Shown in pieces: positions 1 through 9,490 of a stretch of DNA of 64,000 nucleotides (its first letter is position 1; every line of letters begins with the position of its first letter). This DNA comes from Chionis minor. Lineage: Eukaryota > Chordata > Aves > Charadriiformes > Chionididae. A program made the translations under genes and the position numbers. The notes beneath the pieces were generated by a model that was not told where the DNA came from, did no database searches, and was given only the letters and a program-made list of their open reading frames with translations. The stretch spans positions 34,110 through 98,109 of the forward strand of contig VZSF01008944.1 in NCBI GenBank assembly GCA_013398295.1, read 5' to 3'.

Positions 1-36
1 TGCACAACTTTTTTTAATTTTTTTTTTTTTTTTTTA
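1..36. repeat. Poly(T) run at window edge
   Basis: A T homopolymer of about 29 bases, broken by two A residues, opens the window. It could be the A-tail of a minus-strand retroposed sequence or simple low-complexity DNA. No element body is visible beside it, so the origin is open. Confidence 0.8.
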
Positions 37-375
37 AATAAAGCCTGTTACCGCTGGTAACAGCAAAGGTCTCACATGTTGGAACTTAAAATTATTAGTA
101 TGTAATTTTAATTCTCCACGGGGAATTTTCCCCTGATCATTGTTTCAGTATTGCAGCTCAAATTTTTAGCTGCTGACCATATTACTAACTCTGCACAAAA
201 CAAAATAAAAAGACCAGCTTTTCCTTGAAGAGCTTCCGGTTTACAAGAGCAATCATAGTTGAATAAACACAGACTGATGAGCAAGTTCTTTTTAAAAAAG
301 GAAAACACCTTAGGCATCTTGACGGTGCAAGAGAAAATTATACCCACATAAAAGGCTCTGATTGCCTTCACTCAC

Positions 376-427
376 CTGTACATAACCACCAAGCAAGCGT
401 ACACATCTGATCAACTCATCCGAAGTT
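376..427 (-). CDS. Candidate internal exon of an unidentified minus-strand gene (52 bp)
   Basis: Read on the minus strand, a pyrimidine-rich stretch ending TTTTAAG is followed by 52 bases and then the near-consensus donor CAG|GTGAGTG. After one leading base the exon is open in the frame reading TSDELIRCVRLLGGYVQ and ends on a codon boundary. The other two frames contain stops. The exon carries two CpGs, more than its surroundings, and the peptide has a plausible soluble-protein composition. I do not recognise the protein. Short acceptor-donor pairs also arise by chance, so this is a candidate. The entry phase needs an upstream exon that ends with two bases of a codon. Confidence 0.4.
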
Positions 428-3400
428 CTTAAAATAAAATAGAGAAATATGTACTTTTAGAGTGAAAGTATCTGACTTGGTTTATGTGTCATTTAGGTGA
501 CTTTTGAATTTGAATGCCCATTTGTTTATGGGTTTATAAGAAAAGCAAGACAACCAAAAGGCGGCAGCCTATTGTCAAAATCTTTGGGGGGTTTATTACA
601 CTTTTTGTAGTCAGAATAACAAAGGAGAGTTTTTAGGATGTTTTGAAGAGTATAATGAGTTCCTTTTCTGTATACATGCTGGTATGAAACAATGAGCACC
701 AAGAAACAAACTTTCTGTGCTAATGAGAAAAGTGTATGGTATAAGTGGATCCTGAACTATCTGCAAAGACAACGATTTGCATTAAAAGTAAGCTGCTGAA
801 GAAACAACACAGAAAGATACAGATTCATTTGCTAATGGGAATACCCAGAGTTAGCAAGTGGTAAAAGAGAAGCAGGCCAAGGACATGAATGTAGAGTACT
901 CGTTGCTTACATGGGAAAAGGAGATTGATATTTTACAGTTAGATTGATCTAGGCAGCACTGATGTAGTCCAAACCGTGCAGATCTAGAATTAATATACTT
1001 TATTAGAGTGTAGATTCACTGGAGATTTTATTTTGCTTCTGGTTTATCTAATACAGATACATTTCCATCTTACCGTATTTTCTGGCATCTTCAGTTTGGA
1101 AGGACACTAAGCTTTTCCTGTACTATTTTACCCTAAGTTTATCTCATGACCTATGAGCTCTCTAGCGTTACCATTGTTTGTACAACATACCTTGGACTGG
1201 GCTAATCTGTTTGTCTGAGAGAATTTCCCACAGTGAGATAGTGTTTAATTTATTCCCAATGTTTATACTGCTGAGAAGTGACCTACACAGAACTGGGGGC
1301 TCATGCTAGATATTCTATTTGACAGTAAAAAAAATTACGTAAAAATTCACACTTGTTTACCTGCATATTATTACAGACCTACCCAAGTTCTGATAATCTT
1401 ATAGTAGCAAGCACAAGGTGTCACTGAACTTAGTTTTATCCTTAGCAGTCATACCATGCTTACATATGTCTATTTTCATAATCTGGCACTTTTTCTTCTC
1501 CTTTTCCCCCTATGTTTCTATGAAATTAAAAGCCTATTTTGTGCTCCTGGGGTAAATCTGTGTCTTCTGTCTTAATTCTCCCATCAAAGAAATATCTTCT
1601 CAATTTAGGACACAAAATAACTTTCAGTTGATACTGACTTGTAAACTTATCACATTACTCTTAGAGATCCAAGGAAATATATTTTAAAAATTTTAAAGTG
1701 TTTTCTTTCATTAACTGAATTTGGATTCAGTGACTAGGGAAAGCACCTAGATTTAGCAAAAGACAAGCTACTCAAGATGAGCTGCTAGCGCAATGCAGTG
1801 CCAGAAAAATTAAACAAATTATTTGTAGAAAGATTAAGATCATATTTCTTTGCTATGTACAAGCCTCAATATAAATTACACTGGTTCAAATTTAGTAGTG
1901 TTTTAATAAAATGGACAGCTTGTTTCCTGGGTTTTTATTGTGTAGAGATTCTTTCTTTTGACTGTCAGTTTCTTGTTTGTTTTTATCCAATAACACCATT
2001 AACTTTGAGTTACGTGGTATTTCTAATAAGTATAGGTGAGATAAGAATAAAGATGCCCACTGTAACATAGTAGTTGTGCAAGTAGTTTGTGCCTGTTATA
2101 AATCAAGCACCATTGTTACATAAAAAAACACAGTTAAAGATACTATCAGATTTGCAGTTAAAGATTTGCATTGGCAGTGCAGCCAGCAAAAGCTACTAGC
2201 TGTATTTGTCTTTTATTACTCAGTAACTTCATTTAAACTTAATCTAGATGTCGAACATAATGGTGTCTATAGTTTGAAAGAAACAAATCAAAGAATAAAA
2301 TTGTAAAATTCACCTCTCCACTTTTATGCACCCTGGTAACATATGTCTTCAGAATTTGAAAAAATATATATTAAAAAATAAAAATAAAAAAGGAGAGAGA
2401 GAGTAATATGTGGTTCAGAAACACTTGTTTTCAGCTCAATTCAGCAAGACAAAATTTGACCTCAAATTGATCTTGCCGTACATAAAATGGAAGGGACAAT
2501 TGTGTGATAGAGCACAGCTCAAAAAAACCAGAAAAGAATGAAAAAATTAACAGATGAGCCAAACCAAGAGACATGAATCCTAGTGAAATTAGTGAAAGAT
2601 GCAGTTATCATTCTATTAAAGATGAGTGTCATGCTGGAAATATTGAAATAGATTCTGAAGAATTTTGACCACTTCAGAATTTAGAAATCCATACAGGCTC
2701 TCCAATGACAATTGTTGATAAAGATTCTTGCCAATTTGTGATTAAAGTCACCTATTATTTAGATTGCTTTCACGAGGCAGCCTGGCAGGTGGCCGGTGTT
2801 CCCAAAGTCCTGGATGAAGCCTAAGTGGGAAACTTCATATGGACTTCTCATTGAAATGGAAAGGAAAAAGAGAGAATCTTCATTGAGCTTGAAGGGCATA
2901 GCTGGCTATTCCAGCAAGTAAGAAGGAGTGGGAATTCCCCACACTGTCCAAAAGATGTATCTGAAAGCCATAATTAGGTGCATCTCTGACAGTTGACAAC
3001 TTTTATGTCACTAGATTGTCTCTTCATGCCTGCATTGCTATGCTTCAAATCCCTTACAGATGAGAATTTCAAGGTTTTGCATGACCCAGAGTGCAATGCC
3101 AATAACTAGGAACCTAAGTTATCCTTCCTTTTTGTGATCAGAGCAAGTACACATCTAAAAGGTTTTCCATGGAAACTACAAGGTTTTTGCCAGTACCTGA
3201 GCTTGTCTATTCTAATGGCTACGCGTTGGACTTTTCCACATCTCAGCATTTCTTCTGCTTATAGTAGTTCTCAAAATATGTTTGGTGCATTTTTCTTCCC
3301 AGTCTCACCCATACCATTTATTTAAACCTTATTTTATTCAGAATTTGGCCCTGAAACAGTGATTGGTCACTAGGCTATTCTCCTGAAGCTGAAAATAACC

Positions 3401-6009
3401 ACATCTTCAGGGAGAGCATGGATCTTAGTATTTTGGTGCATTTTTACCATGATATTTAGAGGTAACCTTTGCTTTCAACCAGTGTGTTTTCATTCACTTT
3501 CTTGGTTAATTGTCTTTTATGTTTTATGAAAGGCAAGATTGGGTAGAGTTGTTGGGGTCTGTTCTTTAGTGACCTTGTATTCCTGAGAGGTGCTGAAACA
3601 TAATAATATTTAACATATCTTCACGTATAACCAGTTTTCTAGCATGAATACACTATGGATTTTACAGTTTTGTCATGTGGCACATACCTTTAGGGTTTTC
3701 TTTATTAGCAAGGTGGGGGAGTTTAACCAAAAATATATGTATAAATGGAACGCATTACTGTCTTTGATGTAGTGCACCTATTAGCACTGCAAATATTAAA
3801 ACTTTCCTTTAAAAGTGACATTAACTCAGCCATTTGGTTAGTGATCTGGTAAACCCTCTTTGAAAAGATTTGTCCATTTTTCCATTTTTTACCTCTTTTG
3901 GTAAAAAAGATTTTCCTTTTTGGATTTTCCTAAACTTTTAGTAAATTAATCAGTCTTCCATTAGTTGAGCTCTTATTTTGTTCTTAAAAATAGTTCTTGC
4001 ATGTAGGCACGATTGTTTCATAAAGGCTGAAAGCATTGGGGGAGTGGATTGGTTTAGGGGTTTTTTAGCTTGCAGCCCTCGGTCCTTTCTTTTTTACCTG
4101 ATATTTGTTCATTCAAAAATGAATGTGGATCCCTCCATGAATGTTTTAGAAATACTGAATATACCCTGAATTCCTTCTCTTTTTGATATTTGAACAAAGG
4201 CTCAAATAAGTTTTAGAATTATCATGAAAGTTCAGGTATTTACTTTGAACTACATGTTTCTCAATTGTTGTGTCTGTTTTTACTTCTCTTGGGATCAAAA
4301 TAATTTATAGACTCTTTTTCTAAAAGGGGATTACATGTTAGGGGTTGGGGGGAAAGCCACCAAAACCAGAATATTAAGATGGACTTTTAAGCAGAAATAC
4401 TGGACAACATAAATAAAGAAGAAAAATCAATTATGAATCTAAAATGGCTTTCCTACTATCAATATCCTACTAGTATTCTGTATTTTTAAGTTCAGTATTG
4501 CAGATGATGAATAGACAAAAGTGCTACAAATAGGTAGGAAGTAATTTCAATTAAGTTTTTAATTAAAAAGAAAATATATTGGGAAACATGCTACATACAC
4601 GTAAGAAGACCTGTCCACTTCGCATGCTATACTTTTAAGGGAATTACTTAAAATACATTTATTAAACTATTAGCAATTATTTTGCAAAATTCATGGAGGG
4701 CTAAGGCGATGCCAGGAAAAAATTGCAGTAATGATGTTTGAAGCATGTAAATAGGACAGGCGATTACTACCTAAAAAGTTTCAATGGATAATCATAGTCA
4801 AATTAACCATCTACTTTCAAGAGAGAAAAATGTACTGGTACCAAAGACGGTAATGAAATTTTGATCACTAAACAAAAGAATAAATCGTGCCATTCAATAA
4901 CTTCTTTGATCAAACTAAGTAATCAATAAGTGAAGTGTAAATCAGTGACTAGGAGAGAGAATTGTGACTTAGTTGTATACATTCAAATCTCAGCTCAATT
5001 CTGTGTGACAGAAGTTATTTAAGTATAGTTAAGTTGTAAGTATACCTTAAGTATACTTTATCTTCATTCTTATTGTTTTAGAGCTCGTTATGTCCCTACC
5101 TTTAAGGTGCTTAGTGAAGATAAAACCCATTAATGATTATAACATGCCCAGATACAACTCTGACAAGGCCATAAAAGTGCCCAGAAAGGTAATTAGAAGG
5201 GAATGCATTATCATGCATTAAAGTTGAATGTAATATCATATAGATAAATGTAAATATAATGCCTAACCACAGCCTAATGTTTAATTTTGTCTCTATCTTG
5301 CTTTTTGAAATTAACTGAAAATTGTCTCGTGCAGCAAACATGAGTAAATACACCTTTGGCCTATAAAAATTCAAAGTTCTCCATGAGAGTGGGTTTGCTA
5401 ATATGTGAGTCTTATTGGGAACAACAGGAAGCAGTACACAAGTAAGGTTTAATTAATCTAGTCTCTAGTTCAGACCATAATGCGGTATGACGAAATGCTC
5501 AGTTGTAACAGATAGTCCCTTTGGTTCAGAAGGACTAGTGTAAAGTAAAAAAAACATTTGTTTGAGAATAAGATGGAATCAGGGACACAATTATTAATGA
5601 TATCAGGAAAAGAAATGAGTGGCACATTACCTGAAATTACATGCTTCATTCAAAGGTTTTCCATGCATTAAAGGAGATCATGCAAAGCAGAATGGAGTTA
5701 AAGAATTTAAAAGCAAGATCAAGTATAAAAATTAAAATTCTTTGTATGCAAATATAATCATATTTCTTTATCCTGCAAATATTTCTGTGTATGCTAGGCA
5801 TCATAAGTGCTATATTTAACTTAATGGGTCATAGAACACGCATGTAAGAATATGGCCTGTTTTGTACAATAGAGAAGTATGGTTAAAAATTATCACTAAA
5901 TGAGCTTTGAAAATTATTATGAAACTAAGATTAATTTTCAGTATCTTTGGGTAAGTCTAGTGATATTTCAAACAAAATTCACTTTCTGTGTTGTTTTTCT
6001 TTAAAACAG
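428..6009. other. AT-rich non-coding DNA
   Basis: Unique-looking AT-rich sequence with short A and T runs and no open frame longer than about 90 codons. No recognisable transposon, RNA gene or coding domain was found. One weak exon-like segment (1969-2035, plus) is noted under rejected items. Confidence 0.7.
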
Positions 6010-6062
6010 CACTAAGCCAGTAATCACTAAGCAAAGAGAGGGGAAGATGCAACAGAAGAGAG
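6010..6062 (+). CDS. Candidate internal exon, plus strand (53 bp)
   Basis: A strong polypyrimidine tract (TGTTGTTTTTCTTT) leads to AAAACAG, then 53 bases, then the donor AGAG|GTAGGT. With one base carried from the previous codon the segment is open and reads TKPVITKQREGKMQQKR, leaving one base for the next exon. The peptide is very basic and I do not recognise it. The frame starting at the first base hits TAA at once. It lies on the opposite strand from the other exon candidates, so either it belongs to a different gene or one set is chance. Confidence 0.3.
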
Positions 6063-6624
6063 GTAGGTGCACAGACACTAGGCTTATTTTAATTCCTTAT
6101 GTAGCACTTTGAACGTATTTCTAGATCACAGACTGGATGTTCATCTGGAATTTCTACTATAGGAAACTGAAATTCACACTCAGACAGCATTACCTTTTCC
6201 CTGCAGACTAACTGGTCTTTTCATATAGTGACTAAGAAACCAGCTATTTAAACAGTAATGATTGTTCACACTGAATCAACACATTTCTGTAGGCATTCAA
6301 AGAAAAGTATTAGTGGCTTTGGCAATGATCATTCCTCATTTGATGTGCTTTCCATAAAAATTCTAACAATAGTTCACTGACCAGAAACATTGCAGCAGCA
6401 GATTTTCTACAATTGCTGAAAAATATCTACAGCAGATAACTTTTGACCTTATAACTGAAATTATTAATGAATACTGTCAGTCACCAAATTCTGACTCTCA
6501 GATATATATTAGCAGAGATAAGAAGAAATAGCTGCATATCCAATCAGAAATAGTACACACCAAATGACTAATAGTCTCAAAGGCTTCATAAGTACACTAT
6601 GGGCCATGGCCTGTTCTGGAAAAC
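6063..6624. other. Non-coding, nothing recognised
   Basis: AT-rich sequence without recognisable repeats or coding potential, ending at the tail of the minus-strand CR1. Confidence 0.7.
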
Positions 6625-7060
6625 CACAGAATCACAGAATCAGTAACAAAATGCCCAAGGTTGGAAGGGATCTCTGGCAGTAGCATTGGTTCCCACATGG
6701 AAGAACGATATGGGGTAAGAGTCAGTAGTGTCAGAGAAGCTTTGGTAGTATCTCCACAACATTCCAGTTCCAAACTCTGGCCAAGCAGCAAACTTCTGTA
6801 GACGACAGGTGAGGTTGGCAGACGGGTGCCTCTGTCCCACACAGCAGGGAGTCGCCCACTCTGCTTGTCACTCTCCACATCTTCCTGATGCTCCTACATG
6901 GCTCCTGGTAAGTCAGCCCAGATCCTGCACTTGATACCACCCCCAGCTCCTCCTCAGATTTGAGGGCAGTGAACCTGTCCCCTAGATAGAAGCCTTCAGG
7001 TGGAACAGGAGGCATCCTTCTGGTGCCCGAAGTTACTAGCTTCCAGCCTTTGCTTTCCTC
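6625..7060 (-). mobile_element. Internally deleted CR1 LINE: ORF1 (GDSL-esterase) remnant joined to the CR1 3' end
   Basis: The left edge is a CR1 3' terminus in reverse (CACAGAATCACAGAATC, then GGTTGGAAGGGATC). Going upstream in element sense, translation gives the CR1 ORF1 esterase region. The nucleophile block VGDSLLCGTEAPVC lies at about 6815-6859, and the block FFHVGTNATARD, matching the family's GTND-type motif, at about 6670-6702. These two blocks are in different frames, so there is a frameshift between them. CR1-like ORF1 proteins are known to carry this SGNH/GDSL esterase domain. The entire ORF2 (endonuclease and reverse transcriptase) is missing, because the 3' tail directly follows the GTN block. 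The copy cannot encode a working protein. Confidence 0.8.
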
Positions 7061-7331
7061 ACAAAATGTTTGACAGATGCTTTTGAATAGCAAATGCAAC
7101 TGAGATAATCATAATATGCTGAAAAATGTGTAAATGAAACCCAGAAATCTCTCAGTTCTATAGGATGTTGTCTAAATATTTTCTTCAAGTATGTTGCAAT
7201 TTCATGCGTATGTATGGATAGAAAAACACGGAAAGAAGGAAGGAGACACGGGCAAAGGGAGATTTTAGGTAGCACTGGAACACGGGTACCATGCCTAACA
7301 AACAGGTAAAATGTAACAGGCTTGTGGGTCA
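7061..7331. other. Unassigned spacer between two elements
   Basis: About 270 bases of mixed composition between the deleted CR1 and the LTR-like block. A minus-strand open frame runs through it, but the peptide shows no recognised domain and no splice signals. It could be the 5' part of the CR1 or flanking host DNA. Confidence 0.4.
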
Positions 7332-7895
7332 AGATAAGGACACAGAGAGATCACTCACCAATTACCGTCATGGGCAAAACAGACTCAACTAGGGGAAATA
7401 AATTTAATTTATTACCAATCAAAATCAGAGTAGGTTAATGAGAAGTAATACCAAATCTTCAAGCACCTTTCCTTCCCCCCTCCCCTCTTCTGTGGCTTAA
7501 CTTCACTCCCAATTTCTCTACCTCTTTCCCCTGAGTGGCGCAGGGGAAAGGGAATGGTGGTTGCGGTCAATTCATCACACATTGCCTCTGCCACAACTTC
7601 CTCCTCAGGGGGAGGACTCCTCATATCTTTCCCTGCTCCAGAATGGGGTCCCTCCCACAGGAGAAAGTCCTCCATAAACTTCTCCAACGTAGGTCCTTCC
7701 CATGGGATGCAGCTTTTCACGAACTGCTCCAGCATGGGTCCCCCATGGAGTTACAAGTCCTGCCAGCAAACCTGCTCTAGTGTGGGCTCCTCTCTCCATA
7801 AGTCCACAGGTCCTGCCAGGAGCCTGCTCCAACATGGGCTTCCCACAGAGACACAGCCTCCTTTGGGCACCCACCTGCTCCAGCGTGGAGTTTTG
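7332..7895. mobile_element. Avian endogenous-retrovirus LTR-like sequence with degenerate tandem repeats
   Basis: The block starts with sequence reading GATCACTCACCAATTACC and an A/T-rich stretch, then becomes GC-rich. I recognise it as a repeat common in passerine genomes and usually classed with ERV LTRs. Its right half holds six degenerate units, each starting CTGCTCCAGC-GTGGG or a variant, at 7633, 7679, 7724, 7772, 7824 and 7874 (spacing 45-52 bases). Long open frames on both strands here are by-products of the GC-rich repeats. Neither a clear TG...CA boundary nor a target-site duplication is visible, so the exact ends and orientation are uncertain. Confidence 0.6.
7633..7895. repeat. 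Six-unit degenerate tandem repeat (period about 45-52 bp)
   Basis: Units share a core of CTGCTCCAGC followed by a G-rich step and a CCCA(C/T)GG-type block. They differ by substitutions and small indels. The array sits inside the LTR-like block, and repeats of this kind account for its long open frames in several phases. Confidence 0.75.
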
Positions 7896-8569
7896 GGGGT
7901 ATTATTGGACATTTCCTCTGTAGCCAAATCTTTAATATTTTTGAAACTTTAAATAAACAAAAGCAGTAAGTTCAACTTTAATCCCAAGTGAATTTTCTGT
8001 AGTACCTGTGGTTACCTACAAAATGGATCTAGGACTTACTCTGAGACCAGTGCTGTCTATTAATAAGAAAGGAAAAGCAAGAGCAAGGTTGTCTGGGCTC
8101 CTTTCTGGTACTATCAACTCTCAGTTACTGAGAGTTTTTTATTTAGTTGGAGATTACCTACAACAAAGGTGAAGTGGCACTTTAGCCCCAGTTATTTACC
8201 TCCAGCTGTAGTTCAGCAATGGCATTATTAGTTGTAAGCTGTTTCCCCACAGCTGGGTGTCCAGGTGGCACTTCCCAGCATTTGAGAACTATGTTCTATA
8301 TAAGAGGCATCATGTTGGGTCTGCCAGTCAGTGTCCAGGACAGAAATTCTGCCGTCCTTGGTTTATGTACTACAGCGGCATGTTCTTTAGTCCTTATGTT
8401 ACCCGTGCTTTTTGCATTATCTGTGGTATTCCACTGTCGCTGATAATAGAAAGCTGAGAGCATTCCTCTGCTACGCAGTTACAATAGTGGTCAGTCATGG
8501 AGCTTTATTACACCTCAGTTTATCTGTTGTATAATTGAAGTAATAATATAATTGCATTTTACTCCCAAA
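7896..8569. other. Non-coding, nothing recognised
   Basis: Mixed-composition sequence between the LTR-like block and the next CR1. Short open frames at 8219-8457 have no domain and overlap each other. No repeat family was identified. Confidence 0.6.
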
Positions 8570-8854
8570 CTGGAGATAAGCGGGAAGGGCAAACTGTCTT
8601 GCAGCAAAGGCCAGCAGCGTTCTGGGCTGCACTAAGAGGACTGCTGCCAGCAGGTTGAGGCTATTGACTCTTCCTCTCTGTTCAACACAGCTAAGGGCAC
8701 ATATGGAGTGCTCGGTCCAGTATTGGCCTCCCCAGTACAAGAGAGAGGTGGACATACTGGATAGAGTCCAGAGAAGCCTCAAAGATGGTAAAGGGACTGA
8801 AGCATCTCCCATTTGAGGGAAGACTGAGAGAGCTCAGACTATTCAGCCCAGAGG
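8570..8854 (+). mobile_element. CR1 LINE fragment, 5' part (ORF2 C-terminal region), split by an LTR
   Basis: Sense-strand CR1 sequence from the end of the reverse transcriptase region. It contains counterparts of the family's conserved stretch: the cores CTGCCAGCAGGTTGAGG, then CCCCAGTACAAGAGAGA, GAGTCCAGAGAAG and GAGAGAGCTCAGACT-TTCAGCCCAGAG. The normal continuation (AGAAG-GA--C, then GGGATCTTATCAAT) resumes after the LTR at 9435. Many substitutions and frame breaks are present. Confidence 0.85.
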
Positions 8855-9434
8855 TGTCGTGGTTTAACCCCAGCCAGCAGCTAGGACCACACAGCCACTT
8901 GCTCACTCCCCAAAGCTGGGATGGGGGAGAGAACAGGAAGACTAAAAGTGAGAAAAAAAACTCATGGGTTGAAATAAAGACAGTGTAATAGGTAGAGTAA
9001 AAGCTGTACACACAGGCAAATCAAAAAAAGGAATTAATTTACTGCTTCCCATCACAGGCAGGTGTTCAGCCATCTCCAGGAAAGCAGAGCTCCATCATAT
9101 GTAACAGTTACTTGGGAAGACAAACACCATCACTCCAAATATCTCCCCTTCCTTCTTCTTGACCCAGTTTTCTACACAAGCCTGATGTCATATAGTATGG
9201 TCCTTGGGGTCAGCTGTCCCAGCTGTGTCTCCTCCCAACTTCTTGTGCCCTCCCTACTCCCTGTGAGCCTACTTACTGGCAGGGTGGTATGAGGAGCAGA
9301 AAAGGCCTTGACTGCTCAGCAACAACCAAAATCATCAATGTTTTACCAACGCCATTTTCACCCCAAATCCAAAGCATAACACTATACCAGCTGCTAGTAA
9401 GAAAGTCAACTCTATCCCAGTTGAAACCATGACA
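8855..9434 (-). mobile_element. Solo LTR of an avian endogenous retrovirus inserted in a CR1
   Basis: A 580-base sequence starting TGTCGTGGTTTAACCCCAGC and ending GAAACCATGACA. The termini are TG...CA and form an 8-base inverted repeat with one mismatch. This is an LTR type very common in neoavian birds. Flanking pentamers AGAGG (left) and AGAAG (right) look like a 5-bp target-site duplication with one change. By comparison with the family the transcription sense is the minus strand, where degraded counterparts of the promoter and polyadenylation regions lie. No internal retroviral genes remain, which fits LTR-LTR recombination to a solo LTR. Confidence 0.85.
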
Positions 9435-9490
9435 AGAAGGGAAAGTTTGGCAGGGATCTTATCAATACATATATATACTGAAAATAGCAA
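9435..9490 (+). mobile_element. CR1 LINE fragment, 3' part of the split copy
   Basis: Directly after the LTR the CR1 alignment resumes with GGGATCTTATCAATACAT and TATATACTGAA, matching the CR1 segment that normally follows CAGCCCAGAGAAGA. It decays within about 60-100 bases and has no CR1 3' tail, so the copy is truncated or too diverged further right. Confidence 0.7.

Noticed and set aside
1969..2035. Plus-strand exon-like segment with a good acceptor (TTTGACTGTCAG) and donor (ATAG|GTGAGA), open for 22 codons
   Set aside because: The very hydrophobic peptide is what T-rich DNA gives in any open frame. No other support.
2573..2938. Plus-strand frame with a start and few stops, considered as a decayed gene
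   Set aside because: It has stops at several places, no recognised domain and no splice framework.
7412..7952. Up to 132-codon frames on both strands
   Set aside because: By-products of the GC-rich degenerate tandem repeat in the LTR-like block. Overlapping frames on both strands without a domain.
8785..8988. Plus-strand frame joining CR1 and LTR sequence
   Set aside because: It merely crosses the LTR insertion point. Not a fusion gene.
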